Positions 47,278-57,794 of a stretch of 64,000 bases of DNA are shown here, piece after piece; positions within the stretch are counted from its first letter, which is position 1; the number at the start of each line of letters is the position of its first letter. Source of the DNA: JAWKOK01 sp963848115 (GTDB taxonomy: Bacteria > Chloroflexota > Anaerolineae > Caldilineales > Caldilineaceae); the NCBI GenBank assembly GCA_963848115.1, contig CAWKCP010000007.1, positions 868,001 to 932,000 of the forward strand, written 5' to 3'. The translations under genes and the position numbers were made by a program. Under the pieces are notes generated by a model. It ran no database searches. It saw only the letters and a program-made list of their open reading frames with translations, and had not been told where the DNA came from.

Positions 47278-48148
47278 ATGCATCTGGGCATATTGACCGA
47301 CCCGCTCAAGGACCCCTTTTCACAGATTCGCTGGGCGGCTAAGCACGAATTTGATTATGTCGACTTGCAGATCGCCGCGCCCGCTGCGGCGCTGGAGACG
47401 ACCGATTGGAAAGCCATCGGCCAGGCCGCCGCCGAGGCTGGGCTCGACCTGATCTGCTATGCCGGCAGCGACTTTGTCATCAACAACCCCTCGCCGGCCA
47501 TTCGCCAGGCCGCGCTCAACGAACTGCGCCGCTGCGTAGACGCCGCCCAGATCGTCGGCGCCTCCCTGCTGACCACCCGCTTCCTCGGTTGGCCGCCCTA
47601 TCTGGACGAGGCAACCGGCTACGAGTACTACCGGCAACTCTATGAGGTGTTGCTGGCCCACGGCAAAGAACGGGGCGTGGCAGATCGCGCTGGAGAACAG
47701 CGCGCAGAATTTCCACCAACTCAAATGGTTTCGGGAGATCTTCTTTCGTTTGCCCGAATTGAAACTGCTCTACAACATCGGCAACGGCAACGTCGAAACC
47801 CGCCAAAGCATGACCCGAGACTATCTCTTCGCCCTGGCCGATCGCCTGGTCCAGATCCACATCAGCGACAACGACGGCAGCCGCCCTGACCGGCTACCCT
47901 TAATGGCTCCGGCCACAGGCGGCCTCGACTGGCAATGGGAGCTAAGGACCCTGCGCAGCTTCAACTACGACGGCCCAATCACCGTGGACGTTGCCGGTGA
48001 CCGGCGTTGGCTCCTCGGCAGTGCGGAATTCGTGCGCGAAGCTTTGGTCTGCGGGTGGCGTGAGCAACAAATCGAGCCTGACCCCGGCCCATCCCCTATA
48101 CGTGAAAAGCTGTCCCATCGTGACATATCCGCTAGCAAAGACTGGTAA
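47278..48148 (+). CDS. Sugar phosphate isomerase/epimerase, xylose isomerase-like TIM barrel (one frame change)
   Basis: MHLGILTDPLKDPFSQIRWAAKHEFDYVDLQ is the usual start of AP-endonuclease-2-like TIM barrels. The frame changes near 47672: the first frame ends its homology at HGKERGV, the second continues with WQIALENSAQNFHQLKWFREIFF, LKLLYNIGNGNVE, LVQIHISDNDG and GPITVDVAGDRRWLLGS. Total about 289 residues. Metal ligands likely include the Glu of ALENS and the Asp/His of IHISDND. The 3' part (47759-48027) is repeated at 55305-55575 beyond the peptide transporter operon. Confidence 0.82.
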
Positions 48149-48207
48149 AATCGGCCTTGACACCCGATTCTTTCTACGTTAAACTTCAACCACAACTAGA
48201 TTACATC

Positions 48208-48405
48208 TTACGATTTTTGCTCCATCCCCAGCACCGCATCCATGGTTTCGGCATCTTTGATGCTCGTGCCGTCCCGATTGCAGTGCTCAGTCTTTGTCAC
48301 AGAATACCCAAGACGCCCGTTTGAGTCGAACCGGCTCGATGAAACATCAACCCGATCGTACGGTTCCTGTCTGTCTTCGAGACAATCGTACCCGATCTGC
48401 GACAA
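48208..48405 (-). CDS. Small hypothetical protein
   Basis: 65 residues, MSQIGYDCLEDRQEPYDRVDV...FDSNGRLGYSVTKTEHCNRDGTSIKDAETMDAVLGMEQKS. Composition is protein-like (balanced charged residues, G-D-N turns), and nothing overlaps it. No family recognised and no clear ribosome-binding site, so it may be a gene fragment. The rest of the 48149-48528 gap has no feature. Confidence 0.3.
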   Translation of the reverse strand: MSQIGYDCLEDRQEPYDRVDVSSSRFDSNGRLGYSVTKTEHCNRDGTSIKDAETMDAVLGMEQKS

Positions 48406-48528
48406 ATCCAGACAATCTTTGCGATTAGAAGGCGATCAACAACCGATCACGACACACGCAAATCAGCCTCGATTCAACTATGCATAAGCACGTAATGAGT
48501 TTCCCAAATCCACAACAGGAGAAATCCC

Positions 48529-50538
48529 ATGATACGGAAGTTTCACGTCGAAACCCGCATTGGCTGGTCGTGCTCACAGCGCTGCTGTTGGTGGCTATGG
48601 TTGTAGCCGCCTGCGGCGCGCCTGCCGCAGCGCCCGCCGAAGAGGCTGCACCGGCTGCTGAAGAAGCGGCCCCGGCCGCCGAAGCTGACGACGGCAGCCC
48701 TCAGATCAAGCCCCGCAATGGCAAGAGATGGTGGCTGCCGGCGAGTTGCCGCCGCTGGAAGAACGCCTGCCGGTCAATCCCAAGGTGATCGAACCGCTGG
48801 ATTCGATCGGCGAATATGGCGGCACCATGCGCCATCCGCTGCTCGGCTCCTGGTCCTCTCGCCTCTATTCCTTTATGGGCAACGAGAACCTGGTGATCTG
48901 GACGCCCAACTGGGACGGTCTGGTCCCCAATGTGGCCGAGTCCTGGGACGTGAACGAGGATTCCTCCGAGTTCATCTTCCACCTGCGTGAAGGCATCAAA
49001 TGGTCCGACGGCGAACTCTTCACCGCCGACGACATCATGTTCTGGTACAACGATATCGTGCTCAACGAGAACATCACGCCGGCGCTGCCCGGCTGGCTCA
49101 CCGTCAACGATGAGTTCGTTGTGATCGAGAAGATCGATGACTACACCGTCAAGTTCTCCTTTGCCGCACCCTATGGCCTCTTCCTGCAACGGCTGGCCAC
49201 GCCCGACGGTTCGGACATGATGGAGTATCCCGAGCACTATGTCAAGCAATTCCACGCCGATTACAACACCGAGAACCTGGACGAGATGGTGGCGGAAGCG
49301 GGACAGCCGAGTTGGGTGGAACTGCTCCAGTCCAAGACCGCAACACGTGCCAACAACGGTCCGGCCTGGACAAACCCGGATCTGCCTGTGATCTACGCCT
49401 GGCGCATCACTGAACCGGCCGGCGGCAACGTCACCCGTGCGGTCTCGGAACGCAATCCCTACTACTGGAAGGTCGACACCGAAGGCAATCAGCTTCCCTA
49501 CATCGACCGCATCGAGTGGGAATTCCTGGGCGATCCCGAAGTGCTGCTGCTGCGCACGCTCAACGGCGAAGTCGAGTTCATGAACTACTACGCCAACGCG
49601 CTGCAGAACAAGGCCGTCTTCTTCGACAACATGGAAGAGGGCGACTACCACTTCTTCGACCAGATTCGCGACACCGCCAATACGCTGATGCTCAACCTCA
49701 ACTTGAACACCGAGAACGAGGCCCTGCGCGAGGTCTTCCAGAACAAGGACTTCCGTGTGGCGCTCTCCCATGCCATCAATCGCCAGGAGATCATCGACAC
49801 GGTCTTCGTGGGCCAGGGCATCCCCTACCAGGGCGCGCCCAAGCCGACCAGCGAATACTACAACGAGGAACTGGCAACCCAGTACACCGAATATGATGTA
49901 GCCCTGGCCAACGAGATTCTGGATGGATCTACCCGGAGAAGGACGGCAACGGCGTGCGCTTGGGCCCGGACGGCGAACCCATTCGCTTTGATATGCTCGT
50001 TGACGCCACCCGTTTCCCGGCCTGGGTGAATGTGCTGGAACTGGTCGATCTCTACTGGGACGAAGTGGGCATCGACATGAACATTGCCGGCATCAGCGGC
50101 GAACTGCTCACCGAGCGCACGGAGGCCAACGATTACGATGCGAGGGCCGAGTTCAGCGACGGCGGCCTGGCCACTCTCCTCAATCCCGGCCCGTTCCTCA
50201 TGCCTGCCGGCGGCAGCGTTTCGCTCCGGCTTGGGGCGCCTGGTACGACAGGGCACGTTCGGGGCCGAACCCAGGAGCCGTCGGATGCGGTCAAGCAGCA
50301 ACAGGATCTCTATGACCAGGTCAAGGCCACGGCCGATCCGGAAGTGCAGCGCGATCTCATGAACCAGATCATCGACATCGCTATTGATCAGTTCTGGGCC
50401 ATCGGCATCAGCCTGGACATGGGCCAGTACGGCGTGGTCAAGAACAATTTCCACAACGTGCCGGATGCCATGCCCGAATCCTGGAACTACCCGGATCCCT
50501 TCCCGACCAATACGTCAACCTATTGGATCGAGCAGTAG
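48529..50538 (+). pseudogene. ABC transporter substrate-binding protein, family 5 (peptide), frameshifted
   Basis: Start at ATG 48529 with AACAGGAGA upstream; the lipoprotein signal (HWLVVLTALLLVAMVVAACGAP) is in the neighbouring frame, so an indel lies near 48540. Further changes near 48712 and 49925, and probably a compensating pair near 50210-50270. Family features: WTPNWDGLVPNVAESWDVNEDSSEFIFHLREGIKWSDGELFTADD, NPYYWKVD, FRVALSHAINRQEIID, YGVVKNNFHNVP. About 665 residues. Ala/Glu/Pro-rich linker after the lipobox. First gene of a complete dpp/opp-type operon. Confidence 0.85.
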
Positions 50539-50575
50539 TACTCTGTCTGGATACTGAATTAACGGGACATGCTGT

Positions 50576-50646
50576 CGTTCTCGTTCTCGTTCTCGTCCTC
50601 GTGTTCTTATCGAGGGCGAGAACGAGGACGAGGACGAGAACGAGGT
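50576..50646. terminator. Very strong stem-loop of CGTTCTC/GAGAACG units
   Basis: Repeats of CGTTCT and CGTCCT from 50576 pair with GAGAACGAGGACGAGGACG up to 50646, giving a stem of about 30 base pairs with few mismatches. It lies in the 117-base gap between the binding-protein and permease genes, with no T-run. Expected to protect the binding-protein mRNA or reduce read-through into the permease genes. Confidence 0.7.
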
Positions 50647-50655
50647 GTATAAGCG

Positions 50656-51645
50656 ATGCTCCAGTACACGATTCGGCGGATCTTGTATATGATCCCCACG
50701 CTCTTTTTCGTCTCCATCATTTCATTTGTCATCATTCAGTTGCCGCCCGGCGACTATCTTACCTCCGTTGTCACGGCCATGACCGCGACCGGCGAGACCA
50801 TCGATGCATCGGCCCTGGCGGCCATGGAACAGCGATACGGACTTGGCCAGCCCATCTACGTCCAGTATTGGAAGTGGATATCGGGCATCATATTGCGCGG
50901 CGATTTTGGCCGATCCTTTGAATGGAATCAGCCGGTGAACGAGTTGATCTGGGGGCGTCTGGCGCTGACCTTCATCATCTCGTTGGTGACCCTGCTCTTC
51001 ACCTGGATTGTGGCCTTCCCCATCGGCATCTACTCTGCTGTGCGCCAATATTCGATCGGCGACTATATAGCCACCATCATCGGCTATATCGGCCTGGCCA
51101 TCCCCAACTTTCTGTTGGCCCTGATCCTGATGTATGTCGCCTTCAAGTACCTCAACCAGAGCGTGGGCGGGCTCTTTTCGCCCGAATATGTCGATGCGCC
51201 ATTGAGTATTGGCAAGATATGGGATCTCTTTCAGCACCTCTGGATTCCGGTGGTTATCATCGGCACGGCCGGTACAGCCGGTCTGATCCGTATCATGCGC
51301 GCCAATCTACTGGACGAACTGCACAAGCCCTACGTGGCCACGGCCCGGGCCAAGGGGATGACCGAGATCCGTCTGACGCTCAAATACCCGGTGCGGGTTG
51401 CGCTCAATCCCTTTGTGAGCACGGTGGGCTGGACGCTGCCCGTGCTGGTCTCCGGCGCGGCCATTGTCTCTATCGTTCTCAGCCTGCCGACCACAGGGCC
51501 GCTGCTGCTGCGCGCGCTCCTGTCACAGGACATGTATTTGGCCGGCAGTTTCATTTTGTTGCTGAGCGTATTGACCATCATCGGCACGCTGATCTCCGAC
51601 ATCTTGCTGGCGTGGCTTGATCCGCGCATCCGCATGACACAATAA
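50656..51645 (+). CDS. Peptide ABC transporter permease, DppB/OppB type
   Basis: 329 residues, the only unbroken gene of the peptide operon. Six TM helices; N-terminus MLQYTIRRILYMIPTLFFVSIISFVIIQLPPGD is diagnostic for DppB-type permeases, and the cytosolic coupling loop reads LLDELHKPYVATARAKGMTEIRLTLKYPVRVALNP. It inserts an extended exported loop between TM1 and TM2 (QYGLGQP region). Follows the long stem-loop. Confidence 0.92.
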   Translation: MLQYTIRRILYMIPTLFFVSIISFVIIQLPPGDYLTSVVTAMTATGETIDASALAAMEQRYGLGQPIYVQYWKWISGIILRGDFGRSFEWNQPVNELIWGRLALTFIISLVTLLFTWIVAFPIGIYSAVRQYSIGDYIATIIGYIGLAIPNFLLALILMYVAFKYLNQSVGGLFSPEYVDAPLSIGKIWDLFQHLWIPVVIIGTAGTAGLIRIMRANLLDELHKPYVATARAKGMTEIRLTLKYPVRVALNPFVSTVGWTLPVLVSGAAIVSIVLSLPTTGPLLLRALLSQDMYLAGSFILLLSVLTIIGTLISDILLAWLDPRIRMTQ

Positions 51646-51658
51646 AAGGCCTTCCGCT

Positions 51659-52874
51659 ATGACCACTGAGGTTCGTCCGATCTCCGACGATCGCAAGCCA
51701 GTCGAGAGGCCGGCGTAGCCGGCTGATCCAAATCCAATACAGCCGGAACCCGAAGCCAAAGTACTGATAGCGTCCCAATGGACGCTCATGTGGCGCAAGT
51801 TCCGCAAGCATCGCTTGGCCATGTTGGGCGGCACGGTGACCATCCTCATCTATCTGACCGTGATCTTTGCCGAATTTCTGGCCCCCTTCCGGTCCGTGGC
51901 CTTTAGCTCAGAATACACCTATGCGCCGCCTCAGCCGCTCCACATCTTCGACCGAACCGAGGAGGGGCTGCGAATCTCGCCTTACGTGAGCGGCTACAAG
52001 GTCGAAGTGGATCCGGTGGCCCTGCGCCGTACATTCGTGGTTGATCCGGAGCAGAAGATTCCGGTGGGCTTCTTTGTCCACGGCGCGCCCTATCGCATGT
52101 TGGGCTTCATCGAGACTGATATCCATCTCATCGGTCCCAAAGAGTACAGCGGCGACCCCAATCGTATCACCATCCCCATGTATCTGTTTGGCGCCGACCG
52201 CATTGGCAGAGACGTGTTCAGTCGCATCATCTATGGCACACGTATCTCGATGACCATCGGCCTTGTGGGCGTGGCCTTGAGTTTCCTCCTGGGGATCACA
52301 CTGGGCGGTCTCTCCGGCTTCTACGGCGGCTGGGTGGACAACCTGATTCAGCGCACTGATCGAATTGCTGCGCTCGATTCCGACGATCCCGCTGTGGATG
52401 GGCCTGGCCGCGGCGCTGCCCTCCTCATGGACGCCGCTCCAGGTCTTCTTCGGCATCACGATCCTGTTATCGCTCATCGGCTGGACGGACTTGGCACGCG
52501 TGGTGCGCGGGCGTTTTCTCTCGTTGCGCACCGAGGATTTCGTCATGTCTGCACGCCTGGACGGCAACAGCAAGATGCGCATCATCCGTGTCCACATGGT
52601 GCCCTCCTTTGCCAGCCACATCATCGCTTCGATCACCCTGGCGATCCCGGCCATGATTTTGGCGGAAACAGCCCTCAGTTTCCTGGGGCTGGGCCTGCGT
52701 CCGCCCATCGTCAGTTGGGGCGTGCTCCTCCAGGAAGCGCAAAACATCCGCTCCGTCTCGACCGCGCCCTGGCTGCTCCTGCCCGGCGTGGCCGTCATCA
52801 TCGCCGTGCTGGCACTCAACTTCCTGGGTGATGGATTGCGCGATGCAGCCGATCCCGTATGGACGGAATACTGA
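51659..52874 (+). CDS. Peptide ABC transporter permease, DppC/OppC type (in-frame stop and one frame change)
   Basis: From ATG 51659 the frame reads MTTEVRPISDDRKPVERPA, then a TAG at 51716, then PADPNPIQPEPEAKVLIASQWTLMWRKFRKHRLAMLGG in the same frame, which is the normal N-terminus of these proteins. ATG 51788 is the first usable start after the stop. A one-base insertion near 52360 (ACTGATCGAATT) moves the end (LRSIPTIPLWMGLAAALP, RTEDFVMSARLDGNSKMRIIRVHMVPS) to another frame. Has a large exported insertion after TM1 (about 130 residues). Partner of DppB. Confidence 0.83.
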
Positions 52875-52946
52875 TGACGGACTCGAGATCACGATTCACG
52901 CTGATCACTTTTCCATCCGGTCCAATCGGATAGCAAGGAATTATCA

Positions 52947-54018
52947 ATGAGCAAATCAGACCTCCTTCTCGAGGTCAACGGGCTAAAGACCCAATTTTTC
53001 ACCGACGACGGCATCGTGCGCGCGGTGGATGGCGTCTCGTTCGAGATGAAGCGGGGCGAAACCCTCTGCATCGTCGGCGAGAGCGGCTGCGGCAAAAGCG
53101 TGACCGCGCGGTCGATCTTCAGATCCTCGATTATCCCGGTCGCGTTGCCGCCGGCGAGATCCTATTTCACCGAATGCGAGAGGAGAACGGCACCGAAGTC
53201 CGAGAGACCATCGACCTGGCTGCCCTCGACCCACGCGGTCCAAAAATTCGCGACGTGCGCGGCAAAGACATCTCCATGATCTTTCAGGAGCCCATGACAT
53301 CGCTCAGCCCGATCCACTCCATCGGCAACCAGATCATCGAAGCGATTCGCCTCCATCTGCCCGTTTCCAAAGCAAGAGGCCAGACATCGCGCCATCGAAT
53401 TGTTGCGCCGGGTCGGCATCCCGCGGCCCGAGGATCGCATAGACGCATACACTTTTCAGCTCAGCGGCGGAATGCGCCAGCGCGCCATGATTGCGATGGC
53501 GCTGAGCTGCGGCCCCAATCTGCTCATCGCCGACGAACCAACCACCGCACTGGACGTCACCACCCAGGCGCAGATTCTCGATCTGATGAAAGAGTTGAAG
53601 GATGATTTTGGCATGAGCATTATGCTCATTACCCACGACCTGGGTGTGGTTGCAGAGATGGCCGATGACGTTGTCGTTATGTATCTGGGCACAGTGGTGG
53701 AACGAGGTAACGTTGTCGAAGTTTTTCACGATGCCCACCATCCCTACACGCAAGGACTGCTGAGATCGATCCCGAAATTCGGGCTGCGCGGAATAGGAAA
53801 ACGTCTGGATTCGATCCAGGGCATGGTCCCGGATCCTTACAACCGTCCCGCCGGCTGTCCCTATCATCCTCGCTGCGACCAGATGATACCCGGGCGAATG
53901 TGATCGAGTGACACCGCCCGCTGTCGAACTCGGCGAGGGGCGAGTTGTTCGTTGTTTGCTCTACGACAATGGCAAGATCGATGGCAAGCGTCAAGAAATC
54001 AATCTTCAAACCGCCTAA
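52947..54018 (+). pseudogene. Peptide ABC transporter ATPase, DppD/OppD type (frameshifted)
   Basis: Three changes, near 53115, 53375 and 53888. Walker A GESGCGKSV, Q-loop MIFQEPMTSL, signature LSGGMRQRAMIAMAL, Walker B LLIADEPTTALD and the switch His in LITHDLG are all present across the frames. The C-terminal oligopeptide-transporter extension carries GCPYHPRC, and after the last change ends with DNGKIDGKRQEINLQTA at 54018, about 356 residues in all. Energises peptide import with DppF. Confidence 0.83.
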
Positions 54019-54131
54019 AACCAATCCAGGCCGCTGATTTAGCATTCTCTGCGAATTTTGTAAGACCGGTATATTCAACGGAATTCCGACCAAATCTGCG
54101 GTCAATGTAATCGATATTTGAGGGACGCCAC

Positions 54132-55239
54132 GTGACCGACCAACCACAGACTAACGGCTCTGCGACACCTGCCTCAGCTCAAGCGCCCGCCGGCACGATT
54201 CGCAGTGACGCCATGTTGGAAGTGCAGAATTTGAAGATGCACTTTCCAATCCGCGCCGGCTTCCTGCGCCGGGTGGTGAACCATGTGCGAGCGGTCGACG
54301 GCGTCAATCTCTTCATCCGCCCCGGCGAGACCCTGGGGTTGGTCGGGGAGAGCGGCTGCGGCAAGACAACCACAGGCCGATGCATCATCCGGGCCTACGA
54401 ACCCAGCGGAGGCCGCATCCTCATCGGCGTGCAGACGGACAGGTGGTCGACCTGGCGCCGATGAATGATAAGATCCTAAAAACCCTATCACCAACAGATC
54501 CGGATGATCTTCCAGGACCCTTACTCGTCATTAAATCCTCGCATGCCGGTGGTCGACCTGGTCGGGGAACCGATGAAGGTCAACGGAATGGCCAAGGGCG
54601 CCGAACTGGAGGAGCGCGTCGCCGATCTGCTGCGTCGCGTCGGCATGCGTCCGGAATACATGCAGCGCTACCCACATGCATTCAGCGGCGGCGAACGCCA
54701 ACGCATCGGCATCGCTCGCGCCCTCTCTCTGAACCCTCGACTGGTCATCTGCGATGAAGCCGTCTCGGCGCTGGACGTGTCGGTGCGGTCCCAGATCCTC
54801 AACCTGTTGCAGGATCTACAGGAGGAGTTCCATCTGACCTATCTCTTCATCGCCCACGACCTAAGCGTCGTGGAATATATCTGCGACCGGGTGGCCGTTA
54901 TGTATGTGGGCAAGCTGGTCGAACTGACGGGCTACCGACGAGATCTTCGCGCAGCCGCAACACCCCTATACCGAAGCTCTACTCTCTGCCGTGCCTCAGC
55001 CCGACCCGCTGCTCCGCGATCAGAAGCAACGGATTGTGCTGGAAGGTGATGTGCCCGATCCAGCGCACGCACCCGGCGGCTGCTATTTTCATCCCCGCTG
55101 CAGGTATAGTGACGGAGCAAGCTGCGTGCATGAGGAACCCGCGCTGCGGGAGACCTCGCCCGGTCACTTCGTCGCCTGCCACCACGCCGAGAAACTGACC
55201 CTGCGCGGCGTGATGGCCCCAACGCCACGGCCTGAGTAG
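54132..55239 (+). pseudogene. Peptide ABC transporter ATPase, DppF/OppF type (frameshifted)
   Basis: Starts at GTG 54132 (MTDQPQTNGSATPAS, then MLEVQNLKMHFPIRAGFLRR). Changes near 54430, 54500 and 54940. Motifs: Walker A GESGCGKTT, Q-loop MIFQDPYSSLNP, signature FSGGERQRIGIARAL, Walker B LVICDEAVSALD, IAHDLSVVEYI. The C-terminus in the last frame reads QHPYTEALLSAVPQPDP...GCYFHPRC...SPGHFVACH, the standard DppF tail. Last gene of the operon. Confidence 0.83.
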
Positions 55240-55304
55240 GGCGGGTTTCCATTTTCATACTCGTGCGCATCGGGCTAAGGTTTGGTCGTCAGACGAAGGT
55301 TATG

Positions 55305-55609
55305 TTTGAAACTGCTCTACAACATCGGCAACGGCAACGTTGAAACCCGTCAGAGCATGACCCGCGACTATCTCTTCGCACTGGCCGATCGCCTGGTCCA
55401 GATCCACGTCAGCGACAATGACGGCCGCCGGCCTGATCGTCTACCCTTCGATGGCACCCGCCACAGGCGGTCTCGACTGGCACTGGGAACTGCGGACCCT
55501 GCGCAGCTTCAACTACGACGGCCCCATCACCATCGATGTCGCCGGCGACCGGCGTTGGCTTCTGGGCAGTGCGAACCTGATACGAGAGCTTTGGCTAGAA
55601 GCCGCGTAA
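55305..55609 (+). pseudogene. Truncated second copy of the sugar isomerase/epimerase gene
   Basis: Matches the 3' part of the 47278-48148 gene: LKLLYNIGNGNVETRQSMTRDYLFALADRLVQIHVSDNDG, then after a one-base change near 55448 MAPATGGLDWHWELRTLRSFNYDGPITIDVAGDRRWLLGS. Similarity begins abruptly at 55305 with no upstream half and ends near 55575. Differences from the first copy are mostly at third codon positions, so the copies diverged under selection. With the first copy it brackets the peptide transporter operon in direct orientation. Confidence 0.85.
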
Positions 55610-55810
55610 ATCTCCCTGCTCAACCCACTGTCACGCTTTCAGTGCAACGTCACCTTCCTCGGTCTGGCGACCCCATTGTGATTTTATTCACATACACGGC
55701 TTGTACAATGCCCTACTATGGACCCATAAACGTCGTCCAAAGATTGTAGACGGGGCGATCTTCTTGGGGCAGTGGTGGAAAACACGGCCCGGCCAACAAG
55801 GGAACTGGCG

Positions 55811-56347
55811 ATGAATCTTACAACATCCATATCGCGCTTCAGTGGACAGTTCGACCATCTCGACCGATCCATCACCGGCTGGATGGCCCAACACGGCATC
55901 ACCATCTTGCGCGTGGGACTCGGTGTGATATTCCTCTGGTTTGGCGCACTCAAGCTCGTACCCGGACTGAGCCCGGCCGAAGATCTGGTGCGCAGCACCA
56001 TCTTCTTTGTCCCTCCCCATCTGGCTCAGCCCGTTCTAGCACTGTGGGAGATGGCCATCGGCCTGGGTCTGTTGCTGGGTCGCTACCTGCGCTTGACGCT
56101 GCTGCTGCTCTTTGCTCAGATGGCGGGCACGGCATTGCCCTTGGTGCTTCTGCCCGATGCTGTCTGGACCCAGTTCCCCTACGGTCTGACCTTGGAAGGC
56201 CAATATATCGTGAAGAACATGGTGGTGATCGGTGCCGCCATCGTGATCGGCGGGACTGTGCGTGGCGGGCGCATCATTTCGGAGCCTGCGCCGGGTACAG
56301 GTCAATCGATGGACATGTCGGATTGGGAGGAAAACAATGACCGCTAA
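55811..56347 (+). CDS. DoxX-like membrane protein
   Basis: 178 residues from ATG 55811. Four TM helices: GITILRVGLGVIFLWFGALKLVPG, PVLALWEMAIGLGLLLG, a central LTLLLLFAQMAGTALPLVLLP, and YIVKNMVVIGAAIVIGG. FLWFGALKL in TM1 is typical of DoxX/DUF417-type proteins, often encoded with quinone-linked oxidoreductases. The stop lies inside the start of the NDH-2 gene (11-base overlap), so they are co-expressed. TACAAT at 55704-55709 is a plausible -10. Confidence 0.78.
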   Translation: MNLTTSISRFSGQFDHLDRSITGWMAQHGITILRVGLGVIFLWFGALKLVPGLSPAEDLVRSTIFFVPPHLAQPVLALWEMAIGLGLLLGRYLRLTLLLLFAQMAGTALPLVLLPDAVWTQFPYGLTLEGQYIVKNMVVIGAAIVIGGTVRGGRIISEPAPGTGQSMDMSDWEENNDR

Positions 56348-57794
56348 GTCGCAGGAAAGCCAACATCATGTTGTGATCGTGGGTGGTGGTTTCGGCGGTC
56401 TGTATGCCGCCAAGGAGCTCCGAAACGCGCCGGTCAAGATCACATTGATCGACAAGCGGAATTTCCATCTCTTCCAGCCATTGCTCTATCAGGTGGCAAC
56501 GGGTGGGCTTTCGCCGGGCGACATTGCCTCGCCGCTGCGCACGATTCTGAAAAAGCAGGCCAACGCCCGTGTGCTGCAAGACGAAGTGCTGGATGTGGAT
56601 CCCGAGGCGAAAGAGGTGATTCTAGGCAATGGAAAACTGGCCTACGACTCACTTGTGTTGGCCACGGGTGCGTCCAATCACTATTTCGGCCATGATGATT
56701 GGGAGACCCAAGCCCCCGGGCTCAAGACAATTGAGGACGCCATCGAGATCAGACGGCAGATCCTGACTGCCTTTGAAGCAGCCGAACGCGAACCAAATGA
56801 TGTGAAGCGCGCATCCCTACTTACCTTTGTCATCATCGGCGGCGGGCCGACCGGAGTCGAACTGGCCGGGGCCATTGCCGAGCTAGCCTCAAGCACACTT
56901 GTGAGTGAGTTCTCACGTGTGGATCCCAGAGAGGCCAGGATTGTTCTTCTGGAGCAGCAGCCTGCCGTCCTGCCTCCGTACCCGGAGAAGTCTTCAGCGA
57001 ATGCGCAGCATGCGCTGGAAAAACTGGGCGTCAACGTAGAGACCGGCGCCACTGTTGAAGCAATCGAGGACAGATGCGTACGCTACCATCGGTCAGATGG
57101 CGGCCAAGTCGCCATCGAGGCCCATACGATTCTGTGGGCGGCGGGCATGCGAGCAACGCCGTTGACGCAGATCATCCAGGAGCGGACGGGGGTAGAACTC
57201 GACCGGGGCGGCAGGATCATGGTTGACAAGCGTTTGCACTTGCCCGATGATCGGGATATCTTCGCCATCGGCGATATGGCGCATTCGGTCGGCAATGACG
57301 GTAGACCGCTGCCCGGAATCGCGCCGGTGGCAATGCAGCAAGGACGCTACGTTGCACAGTTGATCCAGGCGCGGCTGGTCGGCAAACGTACAAGGAGATT
57401 CCACTATCACGACAAAGGCAGCCTGGCGGTTATCGGTCGCAACTCGGCCGTGGGTGTCTTGGGCAAGCTTCAGATATCAGGGTTCCCGGCCTGGCTCGCC
57501 TGGTCCGGGATTCACCTCTGGTACTTGATCGAGTTTGACAACAGAATGCTGGTATTGATGCAATGGGCGTGGAACTACTTCACCCATGGACGGGGAGCCC
57601 GGCTCATTACAGAACCCGCCTCCGTTGTCCATGAAAACCGTCGCGTGGACAGCGCATCTGAGATCGAGAAAGCGACGCCCATCACCGGGTCCGAAGGATT
57701 GGCCGCCACTCAGCTCAAGAATTCTGGGATCTCTGGCCTATCATGGGGTGCACAACCCGACCTGCGGGAGGTGTCCGAGGAACCTCTGCCCTAA
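56337..57794 (+). CDS. ndh: Type II NADH:quinone oxidoreductase (NDH-2)
   Basis: 485 residues from ATG 56337; longer in-frame starts overlap the DoxX-like gene. FAD-binding VVIVGGGFGGLYAAKELRN (12-30), the FQPLLYQVATGGLSPGDIA segment of NDH-2, NAD-binding VIIGGGPTGVELAGAIAE, and second FAD motif FAIGDMAHSV. The C-terminal amphipathic membrane anchor includes FPAWLAWSGIHLWYLIEFDNRMLVLMQWAWNYF. Oxidises NADH and reduces quinone at the inner membrane without proton pumping. The last about 60 residues are atypical, and the 3' end runs into an inverted repeat. Confidence 0.93.
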   Translation: MTAKSQESQHHVVIVGGGFGGLYAAKELRNAPVKITLIDKRNFHLFQPLLYQVATGGLSPGDIASPLRTILKKQANARVLQDEVLDVDPEAKEVILGNGKLAYDSLVLATGASNHYFGHDDWETQAPGLKTIEDAIEIRRQILTAFEAAEREPNDVKRASLLTFVIIGGGPTGVELAGAIAELASSTLVSEFSRVDPREARIVLLEQQPAVLPPYPEKSSANAQHALEKLGVNVETGATVEAIEDRCVRYHRSDGGQVAIEAHTILWAAGMRATPLTQIIQERTGVELDRGGRIMVDKRLHLPDDRDIFAIGDMAHSVGNDGRPLPGIAPVAMQQGRYVAQLIQARLVGKRTRRFHYHDKGSLAVIGRNSAVGVLGKLQISGFPAWLAWSGIHLWYLIEFDNRMLVLMQWAWNYFTHGRGARLITEPASVVHENRRVDSASEIEKATPITGSEGLAATQLKNSGISGLSWGAQPDLREVSEEPLP

